Assembly (NCBI GenBank): GCA_964580905.1 | Contig: CAZOLR010000049.1 | Span: 1 to 11,543, forward strand | Origin: G041228335 sp964580905 | GTDB lineage: Bacteria; Pseudomonadota; Alphaproteobacteria; Puniceispirillales; UBA1172 | Length of the DNA stretch: 11,543 nucleotides | Direction: 5' to 3' | Part shown: piece by piece, positions 1 to 6,267 of the stretch | Numbering within the stretch: position 1 is the first letter of the stretch | Layout of the letters: every line of letters starts with the position of its first letter | The notes under the pieces: generated by a model | Told to the model about the DNA's origin: nothing | Databases searched by the model: none | The model's input: the letters and a program-made list of their open reading frames with translations, nothing else | Position numbers and translations under genes: made by a program

Positions 1-17
1 TCGCCTGATGCGAAATC

Positions 18-55
18 AAAAATCTCCCCTGCCGGTCATCTGGCGGGGGATTTTT
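18..55 (+). terminator. Rho-independent terminator of an upstream gene
   Basis: A near-perfect hairpin is visible. AAAAATC (18-24), CCCC (26-29) and GCC (31-33) pair with GGC (42-44), GGGG (45-48) and GATTTTT (49-55), with single-base bulges at T25 and T30 and an 8-nt loop (34-41). The right arm ends in a T-run, and the A-run on the left arm would make it work on both strands. It most likely ends a gene whose coding region lies just left of the window. A TGA at 6-8 could be that gene's stop, but too little is present to identify it. The hairpin separates that unit from the helicase operon. Confidence 0.85.
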
Positions 56-135
56 ATTAAACTTGGCCCTTAACCTCTTCCCCCTTACGTCGCTCTTGGG
101 CATAATCCGGATTTAGTCTTCCCTTAAGGTCAGCC

Positions 136-2757
136 ATGCCTCCCTTTGACCCAACTCGTGATCCGATGCCGACGGCGGTGCTCGGCCCGACCAATACCGG
201 TAAAACCTGGTATGCGATGGAAAGGATGCTGGGGCATTCTTCGGGCATGTTCGGCTTTCCTCTCAGGCTTCTGGCCCGTGAGAATTACGATCGCGCCGTT
301 GCCCGCGCCGGGCGTGACAAGGTGGCGCTGATCACGGGCGAGGAAAAGATCATTCCGCCCCGGGCCAGATATTTCCTCTGCACGGTGGAAGCGATGCCGC
401 TCGACCGGCGCGTGGATTTTCTTGCCATTGATGAAATACAGCTTGCCGCCGATCCTGAGCGTGGTCATGTCTTCACCGATCGGGTTCTGCATGCCCGCGG
501 GCGGGAGGAAACACTGCTTCTCGGCGCGGAGACAATTCGCCGGGTGCTGGAGCAGATTATCCCCGGGATTGCCATCACCACAAGACAGCGTCTGTCACGT
601 CTGAGCTGGGCGGGCCAGAAGAAGGTGACGAGACTGCCGCGCCGGTCGGCGGTGGTCGCCTTTTCGGCCGCAGATGTCTACAAGCTTGCTGAACTGATAC
701 GGGCACAGCGCGGCGGCACCGCCATTGTCATGGGGGCACTGAGCCCCCGGACACGTAATGCCCAGGTTGAACTCTTCCAGTCTGGTGACGTCGATTACAT
801 GGTGGCAACCGACGCCATCGGGATGGGGCTGAATATGGATATCGATCACATTGCGCTGGCCGATGATGTCAAATTCGACGGCCGCCGTTCGCGTCGCCTC
901 GGGCCGGCCGAACTGGGGCAGATCGCGGGCCGCGCAGGTCGCCATACCCGTGATGGCACTTTTGGTATCACGGACCATTGTTCCATGTTTGAAGATGAGG
1001 TGATTGCCGCGATAGAGAATCACCGCTTCCGGTATCTTTCCGGTGTATTCTGGCGCAACAGCAAACTTGATTTCTCATCTCCCGATGCGCTTCTCCGAAG
1101 TCTGGAGATGAGGCCGCCTTCGCCCCTGATGACGAGAAAGGCTGATGCGGATGATCACGTCACCCTTGCCAATCTGTCCGCACGGGACGAGATCCGCGTG
1201 CTCGCCCATGGCGAGGATCAGGTAAGGCGGCTGTATGATGTGTGCCAAATACCTGATTATCAACGAGAATTTACCGACAGCCATGCCCAGCTTCTGGCCC
1301 GGATTTATCAGTATCTGGCCGCCGGGGAGGTTCTGCCAAAGGACTGGGTTGCCGCCCAGATGCAACGCTATAACAGGCCTGACGGGGATATCGATACGCT
1401 CATGCAGCGGCTGTCCCGTATTCGCACCTGGAGCTATATCACCCAGCGCCGCGAGTGGCTTGATGAGGCGGAAAGCTTTCAGGGGCTTGCAAGAGACATT
1501 GAGGACAGGGTATCAGATAGTCTTAATGATGTGCTGACCCAGCGCTTTGTCGATCGCCGGGCAGCAGTGTTGTCTCGTCGGCTGAAGGAAAACACATCTC
1601 TCATGTCATCTGTCAAATCTGATGGAACTGTTATTGTCGAAGGTGAAGAGGTTGGCCATCTCGATGGTTTTGTCTTCACTCCCTCCGTCTCGGAAAGCGA
1701 CGAAAAGGGACCGGTGCTTGCCGCGGCCCGAAAGGCGCTCCCTGATGAGATTTCCCAGCGCGTGCGTGCGCTCGCGGCCTCTGCCGATACGGCGTTCCAC
1801 CTTGATGCCAGTGGCAGGATTTTCTGGCGTGAGGCGCATATCGGAAATCTGATCAAGGGGGATCAGCTGTATCAGCCCCGGGCTGAAGTCAGGTCTTCGA
1901 CTATGCTGGAAGGAGATCAGCTGAAAACCGTCCAGGACCGGCTCAACGCCTTTGCGGCGGAATGGCCCAGAACAGTGCTGGAAAAATCAGTGGCACTTAC
2001 CGGCGATACACTGACAGGCACGGCGCGAGGTATCGCGTTTCAGGTTTATGAAAATCTGGGTACCCTGCCCAGTCAGTCAGTTGGCGGAATGATAAGGGAG
2101 CTCGATGACGAAGGACGGCGTCAGCTTGCTCAGCACGGGATCAGGCTCGGGGTGGATATGATCTATATGGCTGATCTGCTTAAACCGGCGCAGATTTCAG
2201 CAAAAGCCCTTCTGTTCAGTTTGCATACGGGGGAGTTTCCCGAAGATGGCCCGCCTCCGGCAGGGCGGGTTGCCATCGACCACAAAGACGGGGTCAGCGA
2301 TGCCTATTGGCTTGCCACCGGGTATCGCCGGCTCGGGGACAGGGTGATGCGCGTGGATATGGCGGAACGTCTTTCTGCTGTCATACGTGCCGCTGCACGT
2401 GAGGGCAAATTTCAGATCACCGAAGAAATGCTGTCGCTTGCCGGGGCAACACGCCCGCAGATGGAAAATATTCTCGAAGATCTCGGGTATCGTAAGGTTG
2501 AAGAAATACCATCAGAAGACCCTGAAAAGCCTCCCGCAGGTGTGTTCGAACGTCCCGCCCGCCCACGAAAAGGCAAGTCTGACAAGGCATCTGCATCTCC
2601 CCGGTCCGCTTCAGGTGATGAAAGGCGTCCACGGCGAAAGAAAACAGGTGGCAAACCTGGCAGATCGCAGGCATCCGGACGTAAAGCAGATATTCCTTCG
2701 TTTAACCCTGATTCTCCTTTTGCAGTGCTGGCCAAGCTTAAGGACGGGAATTCCTGA
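136..2757 (+). CDS. Suv3-like superfamily 2 RNA helicase (alphaproteobacterial long form)
   Basis: This is an ATP-dependent helicase of 873 residues, related to the mitochondrial RNA helicase Suv3, which works in RNA turnover. Visible motifs are Walker A GPTNTGKT (residues 17-24), the motif II box DEIQ (99-102), ATDAIGMGLN (224-233) and motif VI QIAGRAGR (262-269). The helicase core thus fills about the first 300 residues. A long middle region follows, then a low-complexity basic tail from about residue 800, rich in Arg, Lys, Ser and Pro. The protein ends in the short hydrophobic motif SPFAVLAKLK (860-869). The start at 136 has AAGG (126-129) 6 nt upstream and leaves only a short segment before Walker A, as expected. 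The stop lies 3 nt before the next ATG, so the S4 gene is almost certainly co-transcribed. The helicase assignment is firm. An RNA substrate is inferred from the family. Confidence 0.93.
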   Translation: MPPFDPTRDPMPTAVLGPTNTGKTWYAMERMLGHSSGMFGFPLRLLARENYDRAVARAGRDKVALITGEEKIIPPRARYFLCTVEAMPLDRRVDFLAIDEIQLAADPERGHVFTDRVLHARGREETLLLGAETIRRVLEQIIPGIAITTRQRLSRLSWAGQKKVTRLPRRSAVVAFSAADVYKLAELIRAQRGGTAIVMGALSPRTRNAQVELFQSGDVDYMVATDAIGMGLNMDIDHIALADDVKFDGRRSRRLGPAELGQIAGRAGRHTRDGTFGITDHCSMFEDEVIAAIENHRFRYLSGVFWRNSKLDFSSPDALLRSLEMRPPSPLMTRKADADDHVTLANLSARDEIRVLAHGEDQVRRLYDVCQIPDYQREFTDSHAQLLARIYQYLAAGEVLPKDWVAAQMQRYNRPDGDIDTLMQRLSRIRTWSYITQRREWLDEAESFQGLARDIEDRVSDSLNDVLTQRFVDRRAAVLSRRLKENTSLMSSVKSDGTVIVEGEEVGHLDGFVFTPSVSESDEKGPVLAAARKALPDEISQRVRALAASADTAFHLDASGRIFWREAHIGNLIKGDQLYQPRAEVRSSTMLEGDQLKTVQDRLNAFAAEWPRTVLEKSVALTGDTLTGTARGIAFQVYENLGTLPSQSVGGMIRELDDEGRRQLAQHGIRLGVDMIYMADLLKPAQISAKALLFSLHTGEFPEDGPPPAGRVAIDHKDGVSDAYWLATGYRRLGDRVMRVDMAERLSAVIRAAAREGKFQITEEMLSLAGATRPQMENILEDLGYRKVEEIPSEDPEKPPAGVFERPARPRKGKSDKASASPRSASGDERRPRRKKTGGKPGRSQASGRKADIPSFNPDSPFAVLAKLKDGNS

Positions 2758-2760
2758 CAG

Positions 2761-3156
2761 ATGGCTTTTGCTGCAAGCCCTCAGGATACGATGCGCATTG
2801 ACAAATGGCTCTGGGTGGCCCGTTTTTTCAAGACACGGGCTGATGCCAACCGGCTGGTGGCAGGCGGCCGTCTCCGGCTTGACGGTGAGCCGATGTCGAA
2901 ACCGCATCGGCAGGTTGGTGAAGGCCATGTCCTGACATTTCCAAAAGGTGAGGATATCCGGGTGATCCGGGTTCTGGCCACCGCACCGCGCCGAGGCCCG
3001 GCTTCTCAAGCAAGACTTCTTTACGAAGATCTGGCGCCGCCAGAGCCAAAAGTTAAACATTCAGGCAATGTGCCTCTTCCTTTTGAGCAGCGCGGAAGAG
3101 GCGCGGGCCGGCCAACCAAGAGAGAGCGGCGACAAATTGACCATCTGAAAGGCTGA
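2761..3156 (+). CDS. hslR: S4-domain RNA-binding protein, Hsp15/HslR-like
   Basis: This is a small basic protein of 131 residues with an S4 RNA-binding fold. The family signature MRIDKWLWVARFFKTR begins at residue 11, and the S4 domain runs to about residue 75. A conserved basic C-terminal segment, GRPTKRERRQIDHLKG, resembles the end of E. coli Hsp15. Hsp15 is a heat-shock protein that binds free 50S subunits carrying a stalled nascent chain and helps recycle them. ATG 2761 is taken as start because E. coli Hsp15 also has about 10 residues before RLDKWLW. ATG 2791 (M11), with AGGA 4 nt upstream, is a real alternative and would give 121 residues. Placement 3 nt after the helicase stop suggests joint expression of two RNA-binding proteins. 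The family call is strong. The exact role in this organism is inferred. Confidence 0.88.
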   Translation: MAFAASPQDTMRIDKWLWVARFFKTRADANRLVAGGRLRLDGEPMSKPHRQVGEGHVLTFPKGEDIRVIRVLATAPRRGPASQARLLYEDLAPPEPKVKHSGNVPLPFEQRGRGAGRPTKRERRQIDHLKG

Positions 3157-3164
3157 ATTCGTTT

Positions 3165-3193
3165 CTTGAAGTCTTCAAAACCTTCGGCTAAGT
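3165..3193 (+). promoter_or_regulatory. Candidate fdxA promoter, possibly sigma-32-like
   Basis: CTTGAA (3165-3170) resembles the -35 box recognised by sigma-32 (RpoH) factors. CTAAGT (3188-3193), 17 nt further on, could serve as a poor -10 box. The site sits in the 67-nt gap before fdxA. It overlaps two palindromes: TTGAAGTCTTCAA (3166-3178) and the hairpin at 3185-3200. The -10 match is weak, so this is a hypothesis only. Confidence 0.25.
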
Positions 3194-3200
3194 ATAGCCG
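3185..3200 (+). repeat. Inverted repeat in the fdxA leader
   Basis: CGGCTA (3185-3190) and TAGCCG (3195-3200) form a perfect 6-bp stem around the loop AGTA. It ends 13 nt before the fdxA Shine-Dalgarno sequence GGAG (3214-3217). There is no T-run after it, so it does not look like a terminator. It could be an operator or a small leader hairpin. Confidence 0.5.
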
Positions 3201-3223
3201 TTGCTTACCCTCCGGAGAGATCA

Positions 3224-3562
3224 ATGACCTATATCGTCAACGACAAATGCATTCGGTGTAAATACACGGATTGTGTTGAAGTCTGTCCTGTTGATTGTTT
3301 TTACGAAGGTGAAAACATGCTGGTCATTCACCCTGATGAATGTATTGACTGCGGTGTCTGTGAGCCGGAATGTCCGCCCGAAGCTATTCTTCCGGATACA
3401 GATCCGGGTGCGGAAGCCTGGCTGAAGCTCAACGCTGATATGTCGGAAAAATGGCCAAATATCACCCGTCAGATTGCGGCCCCTGCGGACGCGGATTCCT
3501 TCAAGGATATGGAAGGCAAGTTTGAAAAATACTTCTCCGACAAGCCCGGCAACGGCGCGTAA
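3224..3562 (+). CDS. fdxA: Seven-iron ferredoxin FdxA ([3Fe-4S][4Fe-4S])
   Basis: This is a soluble electron carrier of 112 residues, clearly of the Azotobacter ferredoxin I type. The cysteine pattern is complete. By homology C9, C17 and C50 hold the [3Fe-4S] cluster, and C21, C40, C43 and C46 hold the [4Fe-4S] cluster. C12 and C25 match the non-ligand cysteines of ferredoxin I. Signature stretches such as CKYTDCVEVCPVDCFYEG (12-29) and HPDECIDCGVCEPECP (36-51) are intact. The C-terminal 50 residues, including the WPNIT motif, are the family's usual extension. The start is well supported by GGAG (3214-3217), 6 nt upstream. The gene follows the S4 gene by 67 nt, so it may be co-transcribed or have its own promoter. 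Its redox partner cannot be read from the context. It may serve a low-potential electron-transfer or oxidative-stress role. Confidence 0.96.
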   Translation: MTYIVNDKCIRCKYTDCVEVCPVDCFYEGENMLVIHPDECIDCGVCEPECPPEAILPDTDPGAEAWLKLNADMSEKWPNITRQIAAPADADSFKDMEGKFEKYFSDKPGNGA

Positions 3563-3573
3563 AACAAGCATAT

Positions 3574-3593
3574 TGCCCCGGGGTTGGCATTTT
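3574..3593 (+). terminator. Weak terminator-like hairpin after fdxA
   Basis: TGCC (3574-3577) and GGCA (3586-3589) form a 4-bp stem around an 8-nt loop, followed by TTTT. The stem is short and its right arm overlaps the -35 box of the carD promoter. A larger imperfect inverted repeat, CATATTGC (3569-3576) against GCAAATATG (3598-3606), encloses it. Efficient termination is uncertain. Confidence 0.3.
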
Positions 3594-3613
3594 CCCTGCA
3601 AATATGTTATAAT
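3584..3613 (+). promoter_or_regulatory. Sigma-70-type promoter for carD
   Basis: TTGGCA (3584-3589) is followed after 18 nt by a perfect TATAAT (3608-3613), the best promoter match in the window. Transcription would begin near 3620 and give a leader of about 157 nt before the carD ATG. An operator-like palindrome, TCATAATATGA (3627-3637), lies just downstream of the predicted start site. Confidence 0.65.
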
Positions 3614-3763
3614 CTTAACCACTTGGTCATAATATGATCGTGCCTGCGGTTGGGGCGCAGGGTATCACGAATGGTGGCCATGTTCTATTGAGACAAAAAC
3701 GTCTTGCGTATCGGCCTTGAAAAAGGGCGGATGCTTGGATTTTTGGCTTGTCGAAGGAAAGAG

Positions 3764-3784
3764 ATGGTTAGGATCAATGGCTAA
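3764..3784 (+). CDS. Possible six-codon leader ORF overlapping the carD start
   Basis: An ATG at 3764 opens the reading frame MVRING, which ends at TAA 3782-3784 in a different frame from carD. It is preceded by a strong Shine-Dalgarno sequence, AAGGA (3754-3758), at 5-nt spacing, better placed than any site for carD itself. Its stop lies just past the carD ATG at 3777, a geometry that permits translational coupling. Whether it is translated is not known. It is too short for coding statistics. Confidence 0.3.
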   Translation: MVRING

Positions 3785-4283
3785 ACAGAAAACAGAAACC
3801 GAATTCAACACCGATGATTTTGTTGTATACCCGACCCATGGGGTGGGCCGTATTCTCGGCACGGAACAAAACACCATTGCCGGCACGGAAATTGATATGC
3901 TCATCGTCCGCTTTGAGCAAGACCGCATGACCTTGCGCGTACCTCTCGAAAAAGCCCGCAGTCTGGGGCTTCGTACGCTCTCTTCCCGCAAGCAGATGGA
4001 TGAAGCCATCACGACCCTCAAGGGCAAGGCCAGGGTGCGTCGTGATATGTGGTCCAAGCGCGCCAAGCAGTATGACGACAAGATCCGCTCAGGTGACCCT
4101 GTTTCCATCGCAGAAGTTGTCCGTGATCTCAGAAAGCGTAACAACCAGTCAGAGCAGTCCTACAGTGAAAGGCAGATGTATCAGGCCGCACTTGAGCGTC
4201 TTGCGAGGGAATTTGCCGCGATTGAAAAAATTGATCAGTCCGCAGCCGCGATCAAGCTTGAAAACCTGATGGACGCAGCCTGA
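3777..4283 (+). CDS. carD: CarD/CdnL-family RNA polymerase-binding transcription regulator
   Basis: This 168-residue protein binds the RNA polymerase beta subunit and stabilises open complexes, notably at rRNA and other growth-related promoters. The N-terminal Tudor-like polymerase-interaction domain covers about residues 10-66, with DFVVYPTHGVGRI (14-26) and MTLRVPLEKA (51-60). A helical C-terminal DNA-binding domain runs from about 72 to 166. W92, in MWSKR, matches the conserved tryptophan that contacts the promoter minor groove in CarD proteins. The reading frame is open upstream to a TTG at 3717, but ATG 3777 is chosen because known family members start close to the Tudor domain and the upstream residues resemble no family member. 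Its own ribosome site, AGGA (3770-3773), is only 3 nt from the ATG, which is unusually close. The neighbouring rpoH gene suggests a locus for tuning transcription initiation. Confidence 0.93.
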   Translation: MAKQKTETEFNTDDFVVYPTHGVGRILGTEQNTIAGTEIDMLIVRFEQDRMTLRVPLEKARSLGLRTLSSRKQMDEAITTLKGKARVRRDMWSKRAKQYDDKIRSGDPVSIAEVVRDLRKRNNQSEQSYSERQMYQAALERLAREFAAIEKIDQSAAAIKLENLMDAA

Positions 4284-4312
4284 TTGCAAAAAAAATAAAA
4301 AAAATCTATTAT
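4284..4312 (+). promoter_or_regulatory. Candidate sigma-70-type promoter for rpoH with A-tracts
   Basis: TTGCAA (4284-4289) begins directly after the carD stop. After 17 nt it is followed by TATTAT (4307-4312). The spacer is made almost wholly of two A8 tracts (4288-4295 and 4297-4304) separated by one T, which should bend the DNA. The predicted start site is near 4319. The -35 box matches the consensus at 4 of 6 positions and the -10 box at 5 of 6. Confidence 0.45.
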
Positions 4313-4316
4313 ATGC

Positions 4317-4344
4317 CTTGAAACAGTTGTTTCGCGCTCCAGTT
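4317..4344 (+). promoter_or_regulatory. Candidate sigma-32-like promoter upstream of rpoH
   Basis: CTTGAAA (4317-4323) is a full match to the classic sigma-32 -35 box. CTCCAGTT (4337-4344), 13 nt further on, matches most of the -10 consensus CCCCATNT. It would start transcription some 50 nt before the rpoH ATG and could allow a heat-shock sigma factor to regulate its own gene. The sequence overlaps inverted repeats, so another explanation is possible. Confidence 0.4.
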
Positions 4345-4348
4345 TCAA
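4318..4348 (+). repeat. Nested inverted repeats in the rpoH leader
   Basis: TTGAAAC (4318-4324) is repeated inverted as GTTTCAA (4342-4348) with a 17-nt gap. Inside it, GAAAC (4320-4324) also pairs with GTTTC (4329-4333) around the loop AGTT. The two pairings are mutually exclusive. They could act as an operator or as alternative leader RNA folds. Confidence 0.5.
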
Positions 4349-4399
4349 TGATGACCGCAAAAATGTTTTTTTGGTGACTTGGCGGCAGGGGAGTGAAAA

Positions 4400-5278
4400 A
4401 TGGATGACCGTAACGAGACCCTCAGGGCTGACAACCGGTTTATTCGGCAAATTATGCGGCAGTCTCTGCTTGAACGTGAAGACGAGCTGCAACTAGCGCA
4501 ATCCTGGCGGCATTCCGGAGATGAGCGTGCCCTGCATAAGCTGGTGCTCGCCTATTCCCGGCTCGTTGTAAGCATAGCGTCGAAATTTCGGCATTACGGT
4601 CTTCCCTTGGGTGATCTCATTCAGGAAGGCAACATTGGCATCATGCAGGCTGCAAGCCGGTTTGATCCTGACCGCGAGGTCCGTTTTTCCACCTATTCTG
4701 TCTGGTGGATCCGTGCATCCATTCAGGATTATGTGCTACGGAACTGGTCGATTGTCCGCACCGGAACCACCTCGGCGCATAAATCGCTTTTCTTCAAACT
4801 CCGCCGTCTGCGGGCCAGAATTGGTGAGGCTGAGGGCGGTATGCTCACCGATGACGGACGTCAGCAGATCGCTGACACCATCGGTGTAAGTCTCGGAGAT
4901 GTTACACATATGGAACAACGTCTTTCCGGGGCTGATTCCTCCCTGAATGCGCCTGTTGGTGAGCATAACGAACATGCAGCGCAGGATTTTCTTATTGATG
5001 ATCGCCCGACACCTGAGGCTTCTGTTGCCACCAGCCGGGACGTGAACAAGCTTTCCGCCTGGCTTGCGGATGCTCTGGAAGATCTGAGCCCGCGGGAAAA
5101 GATGATCATCATGCGTCGTCGCCTTGAAGAGGAAGGCGCAACACTTGATGAACTGGGGCGTGATTTCGGTGTCAGCAAAGAGCGTGTACGTCAGCTTGAA
5201 GCTCGCGCGATGAGCAAGCTTCGCACCAATCTTGAGGCTCGTGTTGAGGATATAAACGATCTTCCTTATCTGACGTAA
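4400..5278 (+). CDS. rpoH: RNA polymerase sigma-32 factor, RpoH2-type
   Basis: This alternative sigma factor of 292 residues directs RNA polymerase to heat-shock or stress promoters. Region 2 covers about residues 47-120, with GDLIQEGNIGIMQAASRFDP (71-90) and FSTYSVWWIRASIQDYVLRN (96-115). The RpoH box AHKSLFFKLR (126-135), diagnostic of sigma-32 proteins, follows. Region 4.2 is a helix-turn-helix at about 247-275, with SKERVRQLEARAMSKLR (259-275). The DLIQEG, EVRFSTY and NWSIVR variants match the alphaproteobacterial RpoH2 subgroup better than RpoH1, as far as I recall those sequences. In Rhodobacter the equivalent factor (RpoHII) serves the singlet-oxygen response. The start has AGGGGAG (4387-4393) 6 nt upstream, a strong site. 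Promoter-like motifs lie in the 116-nt gap after carD. Sigma-32 identity is certain. The RpoH2 subgroup and its stress role are inferred. Confidence 0.93.
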   Translation: MDDRNETLRADNRFIRQIMRQSLLEREDELQLAQSWRHSGDERALHKLVLAYSRLVVSIASKFRHYGLPLGDLIQEGNIGIMQAASRFDPDREVRFSTYSVWWIRASIQDYVLRNWSIVRTGTTSAHKSLFFKLRRLRARIGEAEGGMLTDDGRQQIADTIGVSLGDVTHMEQRLSGADSSLNAPVGEHNEHAAQDFLIDDRPTPEASVATSRDVNKLSAWLADALEDLSPREKMIIMRRRLEEEGATLDELGRDFGVSKERVRQLEARAMSKLRTNLEARVEDINDLPYLT

Positions 5279-5287
5279 GCCTTTGGA

Positions 5288-6244
5288 ATGCGGTCTTTTT
5301 CCGAAGTTCAGCATCTCTTTCCCCCGATAGCTCCGCGCCGGCACTACCGGCTTGATACCGGCGACGGACACAGCCTTTATGTTGAAGAATGCGGGAATCC
5401 GGAAGGTATCCCGGTGGTATTTCTTCATGGTGGCCCCGGCGCAGGGATTTCACCCACCCATCGACGTATTTTTGACCCGGAACTCTTCAGGGTGGTGCTG
5501 TTTGATCAGCGCGGTTCCGGTCAGTCGATACCATTCGCCTCTGCAGAGAACAATACGACCTGGCATCTTGTCGATGACATGGAGATGATCCGGACGCATC
5601 TTGAGATTGACCGTTGGATTGTTTTCGGCGGATCCTGGGGATCTACGCTTGGGCTGGCCTATGGGATTACTCATCCCGAACGTTGTCTGGGTTTCATTCT
5701 CCGTGGAATATTCCTGGGATCAAAAGATGAAGTCGACTGGTTCCTCAATGGAATGGGGAAATTCTACACCGAAGCCTGGGACAGGTTTGTGCATTTTCTG
5801 CCCGAAGACGAGCGCGGTGACCTTCTTCAAAGTTACAGCAAAAGGCTGATGAGCGAGAGCCCCGCCATTTCCATACCTGCGGCGGAAGCCTGGTCATCCT
5901 ATGAAAATTCCTGCGCTACGCTGATGGCAGAGACGCGGGGCGGGGGCGGCAAGATGGCGTTAAGTCTTGCCCGAATGGAAGCGCATTACTTTATCAATCA
6001 GTGCTTTTTGCACGACAAGCAACTTCTTGACGGAGTATCGGCTATTGCCGGAAAACCCGGGCTGATTGTTCAGGGCCGGATGGACGTAATCTGCCCGCCA
6101 CGGGTGGCAACCGATCTTGCCAAGGCCTGGCCTGCCGCCGAACTCAAGATCATCGAAGCCGCTGGCCATTCCGCCTTTGAGCCGGGGATTTTGCAGGCCC
6201 TGATCTCAGGGCTTGCAAATATGGCAAGCCAGGTCACCGAATAG
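5288..6244 (+). CDS. pip: Proline iminopeptidase, alpha/beta hydrolase family S33
   Basis: This cytoplasmic aminopeptidase of 318 residues removes N-terminal proline from peptides. The alpha/beta-hydrolase features are all present. The oxyanion motif HGGPG is at 47-51, DQRGSGQS at 73-80, and the nucleophile elbow GGSWG at 114-118 with S116. The acid D266 is in GRMDVICP and the histidine H294 is in AGHSAFEPG. The length is normal for the family and there is no signal peptide. The gene starts 9 nt after the rpoH stop. Its only ribosome-site-like sequence, GGA (5285-5287), touches the ATG, so translation probably depends on ribosomes finishing rpoH. Linkage to a stress sigma factor hints at peptide recycling during protein damage, but this may be mere gene order. 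A related hydrolase with another substrate cannot be excluded. Confidence 0.93.
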   Translation: MRSFSEVQHLFPPIAPRRHYRLDTGDGHSLYVEECGNPEGIPVVFLHGGPGAGISPTHRRIFDPELFRVVLFDQRGSGQSIPFASAENNTTWHLVDDMEMIRTHLEIDRWIVFGGSWGSTLGLAYGITHPERCLGFILRGIFLGSKDEVDWFLNGMGKFYTEAWDRFVHFLPEDERGDLLQSYSKRLMSESPAISIPAAEAWSSYENSCATLMAETRGGGGKMALSLARMEAHYFINQCFLHDKQLLDGVSAIAGKPGLIVQGRMDVICPPRVATDLAKAWPAAELKIIEAAGHSAFEPGILQALISGLANMASQVTE

Positions 6245-6267
6245 CCCTTGCTATTCAGGCCGTTTTT
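6239..6267 (+). terminator. Weak terminator-like hairpin at the end of pip
   Basis: GAATAG (6239-6244) and CTATTC (6251-6256) form a perfect 6-bp stem around CCCTTG, with the pip stop codon inside the left arm. A T5 run follows only after AGGCCG (T-run 6263-6267). The stem is AT-rich and the T-run is offset, so termination would be partial at best. Confidence 0.35.

Noticed and set aside
101..106. CATAAT as a -10 box for the helicase operon
   Set aside because: No acceptable -35 box lies 16-19 nt upstream. A promoter is needed after the terminator at 18-55, but I cannot place it.
3717..3776. N-terminal extension of CarD from a TTG at 3717
   Set aside because: The 20 extra residues resemble no CarD N-terminus. 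The first in-frame ATG (3777) gives the normal length, and the segment lies in the transcribed leader.
4288..4304. A8-T-A8 as the tail of a carD terminator
   Set aside because: On the plus strand the run is A, not T, and no GC-rich stem precedes it. It fits better as a bent promoter spacer.
4736..5428. Minus-strand open frame of 230 codons opposite rpoH and pip
   Set aside because: It spans two well-identified genes, shows no recognisable domain, and has composition expected of an antisense shadow.
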